Numbered from the stretch's first letter, positions 47,236 through 57,567 are shown. The stretch: DNA of 64,000 bases from Woronichinia naegeliana WA131 (GCA_025370055.1 CP073041.1:4930272-4994271), one strand, 5' to 3'. Made by a program: numbers and translations. The notes: generated by a model from the letters alone, not told the origin.

Positions 47236-47665
47236 TTTCAAGTTTTAGCTAAATTATTAATTTCATTTATTTTATACCTCATTTTAATGAAAAATGCTAT
47301 AATTGCAAAGCGATCCAGCAATTCTCAGTTTTAGACACAGCAAGCCTTTTAGGGATTTAAAGAACATTTAAAAGGGGTTTTTGGGGCAATCCTAGGTGTA
47401 CTATTGTGCCTAAAAGCTTGAAGACTCGTAAAATGAACTTGTTAATCCCGTTGAATTTTCCCCCGTATTACGCGAACTAAAACCTGAAACCCTTGCTACA
47501 GCGCAAATTTAGAATTGCTGAAAGCGATCGCCCTTCTTGCCTAACCATTTTAAAGTGTACTAACTAATAGGACTAGAAATAGTGTAATTCCCACCAAAAA
47601 GCGATTTTTTAACAAAAAGTATTTTTTTCTATCTCATCCCTAGTTATTTTATCTAACGCTAATTT

Positions 47666-48121
47666 ATGGAAATTCAATTTCGAGAATTTAATCCCTTTGA
47701 TCTCTGGATTTGGCTAGAATTCGAGTCTGTTCCCTCATCGATGGAGCAACAATATATCGAAGAACTTTTCAATTCCTGGTTCTATTTGGGCAGATTGGGA
47801 GCCTTTAATGCTGAAAATCTACAGGTTCAGGATGCGGGCATTGATTTGAATTATCTGGAATATGATAACGAGCATCTTGATCATGCCATGATGGCCCCCA
47901 TGCACAATATGGCTGAGTTTCAATACGAAGGGGTTTGGGGACGTTGTTGGTTTGATCTGGGGACGAGTGATTTAATTTCGTTGGATATCTTGATCAATGC
48001 TTTAAATCAGTTAAGTAAAGAATATGTCGTCGTTCTCAAAATGATTATTGGTGGTGTTAACGAAGATTGGCCCGTAGAAACCAGACGGGAGATGATGTTT
48101 GATGATTTTGAAAATAACTGA
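47666..48121 (+). CDS. DUF3531-family protein
   Basis: 151 residues, acidic, full length. EIQFREFNPFDLWIWLEFESVPSSMEQQYIEELFNSWFYLGRLGAFNAENLQV and AEFQYEGVWGRCWFDLGTSDLISLDILINAL are the conserved blocks of a family found in cyanobacteria and plastids. The function is unknown. It precedes pcyA by 117 bp on the same strand. Confidence 0.85.
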   Translation: MEIQFREFNPFDLWIWLEFESVPSSMEQQYIEELFNSWFYLGRLGAFNAENLQVQDAGIDLNYLEYDNEHLDHAMMAPMHNMAEFQYEGVWGRCWFDLGTSDLISLDILINALNQLSKEYVVVLKMIIGGVNEDWPVETRREMMFDDFENN

Positions 48122-48238
48122 TGACGGTGTGAAGCTTGCGTCTGAAAATAACGATTTTGACCTAGAGCAAAGCCTTTCCCATCGTCCTAAGCATGATAGG
48201 GTAGAACTATTGGGTTTTGAGTGTATATTTTTCTGGCC

Positions 48239-48973
48239 ATGGTAGAGACTGTCTCCGTATCAATTCGCCCTCAGCTTCATGCTTTAATCGATCAACTGGC
48301 AGGTGTCATTCTCGACACTTGGCAAACCTATCTGGACTTAACCCCCTACCAACTGCCAGAAGATTTGGGTTATATCGAAGGTCGTCTAGAAGGTGAGAAG
48401 TTAGTGATCGAGAACCGTTGCTATCAATCTACCCACTTTCGTAAGATGCACCTCGAATTGGCCAAGGTGGGTAAGGGACTAGATATCCTTCACTGTGTTA
48501 TGTTTCCCAAGACTGCCTACGGTTTACCGATGTTTGGTTGTGATATTGTCGCCGGCCCGGCGGGGATTAGTGCCGCGATCGCCGATTTATCTCCCACCAA
48601 TAGCCAACATCAACTTCCCCTAGGCTACGCTCAAAGCCTAGATAACTTACCCCCTTACCTGTTTAAACAGCAGCGAAATTTGCCGGAATGGGGCGATATT
48701 TTCTCGAATTATTGTCTGTTTATTCGTCCTGATCATGCCGAAGAAGAAAAGCAGTTTTTACAACGAGTCCAGGATTTTTTGCAAATTCACTGCCAACAGG
48801 CCCGACAGTCCGAACCTTTGGCTAACGAGCAACAACAGGAACATTACGCCGGACAACAGAACTATTGCATCAAGCAACAAAAAAATGATAAGACCCGTCG
48901 GGTACTAGAGAAAGCCTTCGGTAATGAATGGGCAGATCGTTATATGACAAAGGTTCTATTTGATACGGTTTAA
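48239..48973 (+). CDS. pcyA: Phycocyanobilin:ferredoxin oxidoreductase
   Basis: 244 residues. It reduces biliverdin IXalpha by four electrons to phycocyanobilin, the chromophore of phycobilisomes. The active-site blocks are clear: [24 protein letters not shown] contains the proton-donating His and the catalytic Asp of the family. [18 protein letters not shown] and the C-terminal [16 protein letters not shown] are also typical. I take the ATG at 48239 ([24 protein letters not shown]); the GTG at 48221 would add MYIFLA. It links with cpcS and nblB near 63 kb as phycobilisome genes. Confidence 0.95.
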   Translation: MVETVSVSIRPQLHALIDQLAGVILDTWQTYLDLTPYQLPEDLGYIEGRLEGEKLVIENRCYQSTHFRKMHLELAKVGKGLDILHCVMFPKTAYGLPMFGCDIVAGPAGISAAIADLSPTNSQHQLPLGYAQSLDNLPPYLFKQQRNLPEWGDIFSNYCLFIRPDHAEEEKQFLQRVQDFLQIHCQQARQSEPLANEQQQEHYAGQQNYCIKQQKNDKTRRVLEKAFGNEWADRYMTKVLFDTV

Positions 48974-49087
48974 GTTCACAGTCATCCTATCTCTGTCTTT
49001 CGGTACAATGACTGTTTACGAAACTTTACGTTATAATCACGGGTAATCAAGGCCAGAATCTAGTTCAATCAAAGCCAGCACTATCCT

Positions 49088-50491
49088 ATGGATAAACCGA
49101 TAGAATCCTCCAAAGCCGCTCTGCCGGACTCAAGCCTACGCTGGATTATGGCAATCCTTGTTCTGGGACTGTTAGTGACAGGAGGAACGATCGTCTATGG
49201 GGTTAAATCCACGAAAAGTAATCTTGCAGAAACGACCTCTACATCATCCGCTAATTCGACAGCATCGACCGGAGCCTTATCCAGTTCTTCCCCTGCAAGT
49301 AGTGCCGATATCGATGTGGTTTCTGCCCTCGGTAGAGTTGAACCCCTAGGAGAAGTGATTAAGTTATCTCCCTCTCCAAATATGGGGGGGTCTAGAATCT
49401 ATCGGATTTTAGTACCAGAAGGTGCCAATGTTAAGGCTGGTCAAGTGGTGGCGGTGCTAGATAGCTATGAGCGTAAGGTGGCGGCCCTGTTGACGGCCAG
49501 GGAAGCGGTCAAGGTTGCGAGAGCCGATTTGGCCATTGTGGCGGCGGGGGCAAAAATCGGGGAAATTCAAGCCCAAAGAGCAGAATTTGAGCGATCAGGA
49601 GCGGCCTTTGAACGGTCTAAAGCAGAATTTGTCCAAAAACAAATGGTTAACCAGGCTTCCCTGGAAAATTTAAAGCAGGAGTTACGGGGAGAACGCATCG
49701 AACAGCAAGCCACTATTGATCGTTTACAGGCTGAGTTACGTCAAACCCAAAATGATTATCGACGCTATCGGGCCTTAGCCGAAGATGGAGCGATCGCCTT
49801 AGCAGATTTGGAACAGCGCAGTTTGTCCATGGTGACGGCGCATCAAAGACTGAGTGAAGCCCAGGCTCGCCTGATTAAAACCGAAGGCACTCTGACGCAG
49901 AAAATTCGGGAACAGGAAGCGCAAATGCTGAAGGATAAATCCACTCTCTTTTTAGGAGCTAGGGAATCTGAGTTCCAATCCAAGGAAGCCGAGGGCAATC
50001 TTTATAAGGTATCTGAAGTCCGTAAAGTTGATGTCCAAAAAGCCGAAGCTGAATTAAATTTAGCCTTGGCTCAGTTCAATGAAGCGAAAGCTGAGCTAGA
50101 TACCACCCTAGTGAAATCTCCCACGGATGGTCAGGTGCTAAAAATTTATACCCGTCCAGGGGAAAAAGTCATTGATAGTGATGGCATTGCCGATATTGGT
50201 AAAACAGATCAAATGATGGTTGTGGCCGAGGTCTATGAAGACGATATTCGCAAAGTGCGGCCGGGCCAGATGGCCGTGATTAAAAGTGAGAATGGCAGCT
50301 TTGATGGAGAATTGGGAGGAACTGTTCGGGTTGTGGGCTTAAAGATTGGTAAAAAGGATGTCCTCAATACGGATCCGGCCGCCGATGTGGATGCCAGGGT
50401 GGTAGAGGTTAAAATCCTGCTGACCCCTGAATCAAGCAAGAAAGTGGCTGGGTTAACCTATGCGAAAGCCCTCGTGAAAATTCTGCCCTAA
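49088..50491 (+). CDS. devB: DevB-type membrane fusion protein (HlyD family)
   Basis: 467 residues. A transmembrane anchor lies near residues 18-38 (IMAILVLGLLVTGGTIVYGV), followed by a Ser/Thr-rich linker. The barrel-sandwich half is VVSALGRVEPLGEVIKLS...VPEGANVKAGQVVAVLDSYERK. A long coiled coil covers about 155-320. Then LVKSPTDGQVLKIYTRPGEKVIDSDGIADIGKTDQMMVVAEVYEDDI. This is the periplasmic adaptor of DevBCA exporters, which in heterocystous species export glycolipids and in unicellular species have other roles. It is 8 bp from devC. Confidence 0.9.
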   Translation: MDKPIESSKAALPDSSLRWIMAILVLGLLVTGGTIVYGVKSTKSNLAETTSTSSANSTASTGALSSSSPASSADIDVVSALGRVEPLGEVIKLSPSPNMGGSRIYRILVPEGANVKAGQVVAVLDSYERKVAALLTAREAVKVARADLAIVAAGAKIGEIQAQRAEFERSGAAFERSKAEFVQKQMVNQASLENLKQELRGERIEQQATIDRLQAELRQTQNDYRRYRALAEDGAIALADLEQRSLSMVTAHQRLSEAQARLIKTEGTLTQKIREQEAQMLKDKSTLFLGARESEFQSKEAEGNLYKVSEVRKVDVQKAEAELNLALAQFNEAKAELDTTLVKSPTDGQVLKIYTRPGEKVIDSDGIADIGKTDQMMVVAEVYEDDIRKVRPGQMAVIKSENGSFDGELGGTVRVVGLKIGKKDVLNTDPAADVDARVVEVKILLTPESSKKVAGLTYAKALVKILP

Positions 50492-50499
50492 CCTCAATA

Positions 50500-51651
50500 A
50501 TGAAAATTCCTCTATCTTGGCATCAACTGACCCATGAGAGAATGCGTTTGGCGGTGGCGATCGCTGGCATTGCTTTTGCAGATATCTTGATGTTTATGCA
50601 GTTGGGTTTTAAGAATGCCCTATTTGATAGTGCGGTGCGATTACCGAAAAGTTTGAAGGGAGATATTTTTCTGGTTAGCTCCCAGACAGATACCTTTATT
50701 GCCCCTAAAAATTTCTCGGCCAGACGATTATATGAGGTGATGGGCATCAATGGGATACAAAATATTAATCCCATGTATATGAACGTTAGTGTTTGGAAAA
50801 ACCCTGATACAAAAGCAACTCGCCAAATTTTTGTCATTGGTTTTAATCCCGTTCATAATGTTTTAGATCTGCCAGGAATTGCAGACAATTTAGACCTGAC
50901 CAAACAGCCTGATGTTGTCCTCTTTGACCAACGTTCTCGTGCTGAATTTGGCCCGATCAAACAAGATTTTTTAGCCGGTAAAACGGTAACGACAGAAGTT
51001 GCTAATCGTAATATTACAGTCGGTGGTTTATTTACGCTGGGTTCATCCTTTGGGGCTGATGGTTTCATTGTCACCAGTGATCTCAACTTTTTTCGTCTCT
51101 TTCCTGATCGTCAAAAGGGTTTAATTAATGTTGGCGTTATTCAACTAGAACCCGGTGCTAATCTTAATCAGGTTTATCAGGAGGTTCGTCAGAAGTTATC
51201 GGAAGGAGATGTCAAGGTTTTTACCAAGGCGGAACTGATCGAGTATGAACGTAATTATTGGCAGAAGCGAACAACGATTGGTTTTATTTTTGGTTTGGGA
51301 ACTGTCATGGGTTTTATCGTCGGTACAGTCATTGTTTATCAAATTCTTTATACCGATGTCTCTGATCATTTACCCGAATATGCCACGCTGAAGGCCATGG
51401 GATATGCTGATACCTATTTATTAATCGTTGTTTTTCAAGAGGCCATTCTGTTGGCGATCGTGGGTTTTGTTCCTAGTTTAGGGTTAGCTTTTTTCCTCTA
51501 TAGTAATACGGCTAAAGCAACGGGTTTACCGATTATGATGACCCTCGCTAGAGCAACCCAAGTATTGATTCTGACGGTGGTGATGTGTGTGATTTCAGGG
51601 GCGATCGCCGTCGGTAAATTACGAGCCGCCGACCCTGCGGATATTTTTTGA
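50500..51651 (+). CDS. devC: DevC-type ABC transporter permease (FtsX/MacB fold)
   Basis: 383 residues with four transmembrane segments. TM1 (LAVAIAGIAFADILMFMQLGF) precedes a large periplasmic domain (residues about 45-255). TM2-TM4 follow (FIFGLGTVMGFIVGTVIVYQILYTDVSDHLPEYATLKAMGY; LLIVVFQEAILLAIVGFVPSLGLAFFLY; LILTVVMCVISGAIAVGKLRAADPADIF). This is the type VII topology. The ATPase gene devA normally follows, but here the next gene is on the other strand, so the ATPase must be encoded elsewhere. Confidence 0.92.
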   Translation: MKIPLSWHQLTHERMRLAVAIAGIAFADILMFMQLGFKNALFDSAVRLPKSLKGDIFLVSSQTDTFIAPKNFSARRLYEVMGINGIQNINPMYMNVSVWKNPDTKATRQIFVIGFNPVHNVLDLPGIADNLDLTKQPDVVLFDQRSRAEFGPIKQDFLAGKTVTTEVANRNITVGGLFTLGSSFGADGFIVTSDLNFFRLFPDRQKGLINVGVIQLEPGANLNQVYQEVRQKLSEGDVKVFTKAELIEYERNYWQKRTTIGFIFGLGTVMGFIVGTVIVYQILYTDVSDHLPEYATLKAMGYADTYLLIVVFQEAILLAIVGFVPSLGLAFFLYSNTAKATGLPIMMTLARATQVLILTVVMCVISGAIAVGKLRAADPADIF

Positions 51652-52185
51652 TTAAGGCTCTAAATCTTGCATGGCTAGACGAATTTGTTCTAAACGGCGG
51701 CGGTTAACTCCTAGATCAGATTCTCCCAAGCGCGAGCTAGAGCGGACTTCAATTTGAGATTGATTAACGGGCAAATAAAATTCCAGATCATCGACAAACC
51801 CGAAAATGCGACTTCGAGATTCCGCACGAATATAGTCTTGATTACTCACCAAAATGCTGGTTCGAGGTACGACACTCAGCACTTTTAACAATCTTTCCCT
51901 GGCTTGGTCGCGATCGCCGGTATAAAGGAGCGGTGCAATTTGATGACTAGCATCGGCATTTTGGCTAACCACACAGTTAGGCGTTGGCGGACAAGGCGCG
52001 AGTTGCTGATGGGTAAGACCTAGATTTTCAGGGACAGAACCCGCAAAGAAACCGTTAGATTCGCCGGTGTCAGATTGGGATTGGGATTGTAGAAAAATCC
52101 AACCGATGAGCAATCCTAAAACTAAAACAAAACCCAGGATCAGTAAAGAAAACCGTTGAAAAGGTGAAGAAATGGAATTATTCAT
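51652..52185 (-). CDS. DUF1499-domain protein
   Basis: 177 residues. An N-terminal membrane anchor (LLILGFVLVLGLLIGWIFLQ) is followed by the DUF1499 domain: APCPPTPNCVVSQN, then RTSILVSNQDYIRAESRSRIFGFVDDLEFYL and IEVRSSSRLGESDLGVNRRRLEQI. It is probably lumenal or periplasmic. Function unknown. Its stop directly abuts the devC stop, so the genes are convergent. Confidence 0.88.
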   Translation of the reverse strand: MNNSISSPFQRFSLLILGFVLVLGLLIGWIFLQSQSQSDTGESNGFFAGSVPENLGLTHQQLAPCPPTPNCVVSQNADASHQIAPLLYTGDRDQARERLLKVLSVVPRTSILVSNQDYIRAESRSRIFGFVDDLEFYLPVNQSQIEVRSSSRLGESDLGVNRRRLEQIRLAMQDLEP

Positions 52186-52222
52186 ATAGATCGAGGTGAA
52201 TAGTGGAGAAAGATAGCAGCAG

Positions 52223-53026
52223 TCATCGCCATTGAGAAAAATCCTGAGAAAATTGAGATAAGGATAGTAAATGGATTTTAGGAGAGGAAGACTGGGAAGA
52301 GGGGGATGATAAGGAGTTTCTTGCTGCTTCAGTATTGTAACCCCAATCTGCTAAAAATAAACCCACTCCAGTTAAATCTAATTGTTGATTAACTAACAAC
52401 AAAGTGGGAAGTAAATCCTCCACAAACCAAAGTTCTGGGGGAGAAAGACTATGTTTATCTAATAATTGCTGAAGGGTCAGATATTTAGGCTGTTTAATCT
52501 CTTTGCCAATAATATTTTCTCTGTCTAGCTCTAAGCCTTGGTCGGCTAGTAATTTTTGTACAAATCGACCTTCTTTTGTCGTAATAACATAGAGCAACGT
52601 GGAAGAACTGAGTAGAGATTTCAATCTTTCAATCACGCCAGGATAAAAACGATGTAAATTCAGCCAACCATCTAAATCCTCATTGATCCATTCATCCCTG
52701 ACCTGATCAAGGGTTTTTGCTAATAAAACGGGTTCTAAATTTTCTTGAGCTAATAGCTTTTTAATCCATTCTGACCAATGATTACGCATCTCTGCTTCAG
52801 GAACAGCTAAAACTAAGGCCCTTAATAAAAGAATCATTTCCCAGCCTGTTTCGATCAGAGGCCGAAGACGATAAAAATCCTCTGCAAAAGGTTCTAACTG
52901 ATCAAGATTTTCTAAGGGCCAGAAATGACGATAAGCTCGTTTGGTGGATTGGAAATACTCCAACATTCCATCACAGATCACACCATCGAAATCGAGAGCC
53001 AAAATTCGGGGGGTTAATTGCGTCAT
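52223..53026 (-). CDS. HAD-superfamily hydrolase
   Basis: 267 residues. Motif I ALDFDGVICDGM supplies the nucleophile and acid Asp pair. A helical cap covers about 35-140. Motif II is LLYVITTKEGRF, motif III Lys is in ENIIGKEIKQPK, and motif IV ELWFVEDLLPTLL. The cap is larger than in generic phosphoglycolate phosphatases. The substrate cannot be inferred. Confidence 0.85.
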   Translation of the reverse strand: MTQLTPRILALDFDGVICDGMLEYFQSTKRAYRHFWPLENLDQLEPFAEDFYRLRPLIETGWEMILLLRALVLAVPEAEMRNHWSEWIKKLLAQENLEPVLLAKTLDQVRDEWINEDLDGWLNLHRFYPGVIERLKSLLSSSTLLYVITTKEGRFVQKLLADQGLELDRENIIGKEIKQPKYLTLQQLLDKHSLSPPELWFVEDLLPTLLLVNQQLDLTGVGLFLADWGYNTEAARNSLSSPSSQSSSPKIHLLSLSQFSQDFSQWR

Positions 53027-53047
53027 ATATCGGAAATTAGCAAAAAT

Positions 53048-53281
53048 CTAGGGCAGGGACTTCCAGGCCTGGGCGATCATTTTACTCAGCCAGCCCCTTT
53101 GCACCACATCGAGCATCGGATCATCGGCCATCACTTCTGCCGTTAATTCATCCAAGGACTGGCCTTGCCGACGCGCTAATCTCACCACTCCGGCGATCGC
53201 CACCGCAATTAATTCCTCATCGACAGGACGGCTACGGAGTGCCATAATTTCTTCAGGACTGGTGGGAATAGAATGGTGCAT
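53048..53281 (-). CDS. Small conserved protein of unknown function
   Basis: 77 residues from the ATG at 53281 (MHHSIPTSPEEIMALRSRPVDEEL); MALRSRPVDEEL at 53245 is an alternative start. IAVAIAGVVRLARRQGQSLDELTAEVMADDPMLDVVQRGWLSKMIAQAW recurs in cyanobacterial hypothetical proteins. All-helical and soluble. It is 21 bp ahead of the HAD gene and probably co-transcribed with it. Confidence 0.7.
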   Translation of the reverse strand: MHHSIPTSPEEIMALRSRPVDEELIAVAIAGVVRLARRQGQSLDELTAEVMADDPMLDVVQRGWLSKMIAQAWKSLP

Positions 53282-53450
53282 ATAAAGATTAGCTAGGCTC
53301 GGAGGGTCAAAACACTGGGGATGCAACCGTAATCAAGGCAACCAGTGGCTGAGATTTTTGAGTAAAGTTACATCGTAGCGGAAGTTTAACCGATTTTGAT
53401 CCCCAACCTGATCTTGATTTTCTGTTTTTGCCCTATCGCTAATTACTGAG

Positions 53451-55454
53451 ATGCGTGAACTCCTCTATATCGAAGTCCCCACTCCCGATCTTGAAGCAGT
53501 AAAATGTTGGCTTCACCAAACCTGGCAACCGTTAAATGGGGATAAACAACTGAGAGCAGGGGGGCTAAGACTCCAGGACAAGCAGGCCAATATACTCTCG
53601 ATTTTTATCTGGTCAGTACAACGTACCGTCTATTTGAAATGTTTTCGCTGGGGAGATCACCCTTTTACCCAGGAACAAAGTCTGGTTAAACAACTCCAGC
53701 AGGAAATTCGTTTGGCTTTTCCGCCCACCTATCCCGCACCGCCAGAGATTGACCTCAGCCAGCAGTCCATTTTTGCCGACCTGGCTCCTTACTATCCTCA
53801 AACGGTTCATTTTTTTCAGCAAATGCCAGAGGGAGAATACGATCTCAATCGCGTTTATTGGTGGGAAAAACGCTGGCGTGAAAGTGTGCGCCATCCGCAA
53901 CAGCCGAAATCAGTGATTTTTAGAGGGGAACAAACTGCCATCTCTTCAGAAAATTTGTACGACTTAATTTATATTGGTGGGGCTTTAGGCGCAATTCATG
54001 CAGCAGTGATGGCTCAACGGGGCTATCGCGTCCTCTTAATTGAACGTTTACCCTTTGGTCGGATGAATCGGGAATGGAATATTTCTCGTGCTGAATTTCA
54101 ACGCTTAATTGATCTGCAACTCTTCACGACAGCAGAGTTTGAATCCTTGATTGCGAGGGAATATCGAGATGGTTTTAATAAGTTTTTTGATAGTTATAAT
54201 CCGCCTAATCTCAAAGCCAAAGTTTTACACACCCCTACTGTCTTAAATATTGCGCTGGATTCGGCCCAGTTACTTCAGAAATGTGGTGAAAAGTTGCGGG
54301 CTGCGGGGGGAGAGATCTGGGATGAGACGGAATTTATCAGGGCTGAAGTCGGTGATCGCGCTGTCACCCTAGAGACCATTCATTTACCAACAGTTACAAC
54401 CAAACAAGTTCAGGGACGTTTATTAATTGATGCGATGGGAACGGCCTCTCCAATCGCCTGGCAGTTAAATGGAACCCATACTTTTGATAGTGTCTGTCCA
54501 ACGGTTGGGGCAGTCATTGAAGGTATGGAACCTGCCGTTTGGGATGCCCATTATGGCGATGTGCTGAATTCCCATGGTGATATTTCCAGGGGCAGACAAT
54601 TAATTTGGGAATTGTTTCCGGGTAAAGGCAAGGAGTTAACCTTTTATCTCTTTCACTATCATCAAGTTCATGTTGATAATCCAGGCTCTTTGTTAGAAAT
54701 GTATGAGGATTTTTTCACCATTTTGCCGGAATATCGTCGCTGCGATCTGGAAAAATTAACTTGGAAGAAACCAACTTTTGGTTATATTCCCGGCCACTTC
54801 AGCACAGGAAAAAGCGATCGCACCGTTGCCTTTGATCGATTATTGGCGATCGGGGATGCAGCTTCTTTACAATCGCCCCTGGTCTTTACCGGTTTCGGTT
54901 CTCTAGTTAGGAATTTAGCCAAACTCACCGACTTATTAGATACGGCTTTAAAGCATGATTTACTTCAGGCGGAAAACCTTAATCAAATTCGTGCCTATCA
55001 AAGTAATATTGCCGTTACTTGGCTCTTTTCTAAAGGCATGATGGTTCCGACTGGAAAAGTGCTACCACCGCAGCGAGTGAATGCCATGCTCAATACCTTT
55101 TTTGGACTATTAGCGGATTCCCCTCCAGAGGTGGCTGATACTTTTATTAAAGACAAAACCACCTGGTTAATGTTTACCCGTCTTGCCTTGAAAGCAGCAA
55201 CTAAAAACCCGCTATTATTGCTTTGGATTTGGGAAATGGCTGGCACTAGTGATCTGATTCGCTGGTTAGGCGTGTTTGGAGATTTTAGCCTAGATAGTTT
55301 TAAGAATTTACTCTTAGCGCGTTGGTTTCCCCAATGGTTAACTAAAATGCAGCCGCAATTGGAAAAACAATATCCTGCTCTCTGGTTGCGATTGCTCTGT
55401 TTTCGCTATAGTCTTTCTTCCTGTAATGTCGTTATGCCCAAGCTTGGCAGCTGA
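53451..55454 (+). CDS. cruA: CruA-family lycopene cyclase (FAD-dependent)
   Basis: 667 residues. An N-terminal ~165-residue extension precedes the dinucleotide fold LYDLIYIGGALGAIHAAVMAQRGYRVLLIERL. REWNISRAEFQRLIDL is a signature shared by CruA and CruP, and the FAD-binding C-terminal motif RLLAIGDAASLQSPLVFTGFGSLVRNL is present. CruA cyclises lycopene ends on the way to gamma- and beta-carotene; the paralogue CruP has no proven cyclase activity. The length and long N-terminal region favour CruA, but I cannot exclude CruP. Confidence 0.78.
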   Translation: MRELLYIEVPTPDLEAVKCWLHQTWQPLNGDKQLRAGGLRLQDKQANILSIFIWSVQRTVYLKCFRWGDHPFTQEQSLVKQLQQEIRLAFPPTYPAPPEIDLSQQSIFADLAPYYPQTVHFFQQMPEGEYDLNRVYWWEKRWRESVRHPQQPKSVIFRGEQTAISSENLYDLIYIGGALGAIHAAVMAQRGYRVLLIERLPFGRMNREWNISRAEFQRLIDLQLFTTAEFESLIAREYRDGFNKFFDSYNPPNLKAKVLHTPTVLNIALDSAQLLQKCGEKLRAAGGEIWDETEFIRAEVGDRAVTLETIHLPTVTTKQVQGRLLIDAMGTASPIAWQLNGTHTFDSVCPTVGAVIEGMEPAVWDAHYGDVLNSHGDISRGRQLIWELFPGKGKELTFYLFHYHQVHVDNPGSLLEMYEDFFTILPEYRRCDLEKLTWKKPTFGYIPGHFSTGKSDRTVAFDRLLAIGDAASLQSPLVFTGFGSLVRNLAKLTDLLDTALKHDLLQAENLNQIRAYQSNIAVTWLFSKGMMVPTGKVLPPQRVNAMLNTFFGLLADSPPEVADTFIKDKTTWLMFTRLALKAATKNPLLLLWIWEMAGTSDLIRWLGVFGDFSLDSFKNLLLARWFPQWLTKMQPQLEKQYPALWLRLLCFRYSLSSCNVVMPKLGS

Positions 55455-55554
55455 AAAGTAGCGATCGCTCTCTGCAAGGCCGTTAACAGCCCTCAAAGCC
55501 TGGGAACATCCTTTATACTTGAGAAAATTACCTCCAGCCCCAGATCTTAAGCCA

Positions 55555-56745
55555 ATGAATTTGACAATCCAACAATTAGGAGTGGCCTCTCTCTTGTTAT
55601 GTTTAGGGGGAGGACTGGGGTTAGCGGGAAGTCGTTACTTATTTTCGCCAACAACGTCAACCTTACCAGAATCGGCCATTGTACCCGCCACACTGAAATC
55701 CCGGCCCTTTCCCACAACCGCTACCGATCCCAATGAGGTGAACTTTATCGCTAAAGCGGCGCAGAAAGTTGGACCTGCGGTAGTTCGCATCGATGCAGCG
55801 CGTGAAGTGGCCAATGAAGATGAAACCCCACTCAATCAACCCTTTTTTAAACGTTTTTTTGGCAAAGAATTGCCCCTGCCGAAACAGCATCTAGAGCGGG
55901 GAACAGGTTCCGGTTTTATTCTCTCTGCTGATGGCAAACTTTTAACCAATGCCCATGTGGTAGAAGGCTCTGCTCAAGTTAAGGTAACGCTCAAAGATGG
56001 CAAGGTTTATATTGGCAAAGTGGTTGGAGTTGATTCGGTAACGGATGTGGCCGTGGTGAAAATTGAAGCCTCTAATTTACCCAAGGTTACGATTGGGAGA
56101 TCCGAGACGCTATTACCAGGAGAATGGGCGATCGCGATCGGTAATCCGATGGGCCTAGATAATACTGTAACGGTGGGAATTATCAGTGCCTTGGGTCGAT
56201 CTAGTTCAGAAGTCGGTGTGCCAGACAAACGAGTAAGATTTATTCAAACCGATGCGGCGATTAATCCTGGCAATTCGGGCGGCCCGTTGCTCAATGCCAA
56301 AGGTGAAGTAATTGGTATTAATACAGCAATTCGAGCCGATGGTCAAGGTTTAGGATTTGCGATTCCCATTCAAACGGCGGAACGGGTGGCGGAACAGTTA
56401 TTTAGTCAGGGAAAAATCGAGCATCCCTATCTGGGGATTCACATGGTGACGCTAACCCCCGATCTCAAGCAGGAACTTGATCAGCAAGAAAATTTACCCT
56501 TTAAGTTGACTCAGGATAACGGCGTATTAATTATTGAAGTGGCCAAGAATTCTCCAGCTGCACAAGCAGGTTTAAAGGCGGGAGATATTATTGTCTCAGT
56601 GGGAAAAAATCGGGTGGTGACGGCAGCAGATGTTCAGGAACAGGTTGAAGGCAGTAAAATCGGCAATCCTTTGGAACTGGAAATTAAACGACAACAAACT
56701 TCCCAGGCGATCGCCGTTAATCCGGCCCCTTTCCCGAAGCAATAA
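55555..56745 (+). CDS. Deg/HtrA-family serine protease (HhoA/HhoB type)
   Basis: 396 residues from the ATG at 55555, which gives an N-terminal signal/anchor (GVASLLLCLGGGLGLAGSRYLF). The trypsin-like triad is His in LTNAHVVEG, Asp in SVTDVAVVKIE and Ser in INPGNSGGPLLNAKGEVIGINTAI. One PDZ domain follows (LIIEVAKNSPAAQAGLKAGDIIVSVG). This is the layout of the three cyanobacterial Deg proteases, which degrade damaged periplasmic or thylakoid proteins; I cannot say which one. The right end of an IS200/IS605 element starts only about 10 bp after its stop. Confidence 0.93.
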   Translation: MNLTIQQLGVASLLLCLGGGLGLAGSRYLFSPTTSTLPESAIVPATLKSRPFPTTATDPNEVNFIAKAAQKVGPAVVRIDAAREVANEDETPLNQPFFKRFFGKELPLPKQHLERGTGSGFILSADGKLLTNAHVVEGSAQVKVTLKDGKVYIGKVVGVDSVTDVAVVKIEASNLPKVTIGRSETLLPGEWAIAIGNPMGLDNTVTVGIISALGRSSSEVGVPDKRVRFIQTDAAINPGNSGGPLLNAKGEVIGINTAIRADGQGLGFAIPIQTAERVAEQLFSQGKIEHPYLGIHMVTLTPDLKQELDQQENLPFKLTQDNGVLIIEVAKNSPAAQAGLKAGDIIVSVGKNRVVTAADVQEQVEGSKIGNPLELEIKRQQTSQAIAVNPAPFPKQ

Positions 56746-56752
56746 GTATTTT

Positions 56753-56800
56753 GACATACTCCCCCGCGTGAACGACGGGGAATTCTTATTCATAGTTCAC
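56753..56800 (-). ncRNA. IS200/IS605 right end with hairpin; candidate 3' part of an omega RNA
   Basis: CCCCCGCGTGAACGACGGGG (56761-56780) can fold as an imperfect hairpin, as in cyanobacterial IS605-type right ends. In TnpB systems (established knowledge) the right end is transcribed as a guide RNA running into flanking DNA. Here the guide would be the complement of the final codons of the protease gene. Expression is not shown. Confidence 0.4.
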
Positions 56801-57567
56801 AGAGATCCACTTACTCTTGTTGGTTTCCCTTCAATGATAGAGGTAGTTCTCTCCCTATGCTTTCCCTCTTCCGAGGCAGATTCCTTTTGCCCAAAGGTAC
56901 TGTTTTGCCATGACCTTCCCAAAATCCCCATCCCTTTTTTGAGGATATTAATTGCCGCATTTGTATCACGACAAATTTCTATTCCACAATTAGGACATGA
57001 ATGAGTTCTGGTACTCAATGATTTTTTTGCCCGATGACCACAACTAGAACAATCCTGAGAAGTATAATTAGGCGAAACCGCCACCACTGCCTTTTCCCAG
57101 ATTTTTCCGTAGTAGTCTAACCACAGGGTGAATTGATACCAACTAGCATCAGAAATTGACTTAGCCAAGTGATGATTCTTGACCATGTTCGACACCTTTA
57201 AATCTTCATACACCACGACATCGTTAGATGCCACCACGTTTCGGGCTTGCTTAATTGCCCAATCTTGCCGTTGGCGTTGAATTTTAAGATGGGTTTTACC
57301 CAGTCTTTTTCGTGCTTTATGGTAGTTATTGGATTGGGGTTTAGCCCCTTTCACGAATTTTTTGCTTAATCGTTTCTGAGCCTTTTTTAGTTTACGCTCA
57401 GATTTTCTTAAGAACTGGGGATAGATTACGGCATTATCGTTTTGGTCTTTGGTGAAATATTTTAATCCCAAATCCAAACCAACAACATTACCTGTATATT
57501 CCCCTTGTTCTTTGCGGTCAGCGTCAAAGCAGAACTGAGCATAATACCCATCTGCTCTTCTCACCAC

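Noticed and set aside
47236-47665. Gene-free stretch before the DUF3531 gene, searched for a small RNA or IS end
   Set aside because: Only a HIP1 site near 47525 and AT-rich DNA; no hairpin with T-run and no terminal repeats.
53613-53900. 95-residue minus-strand ORF inside the CruA-like gene
   Set aside because: Antisense shadow of a well-supported coding region.
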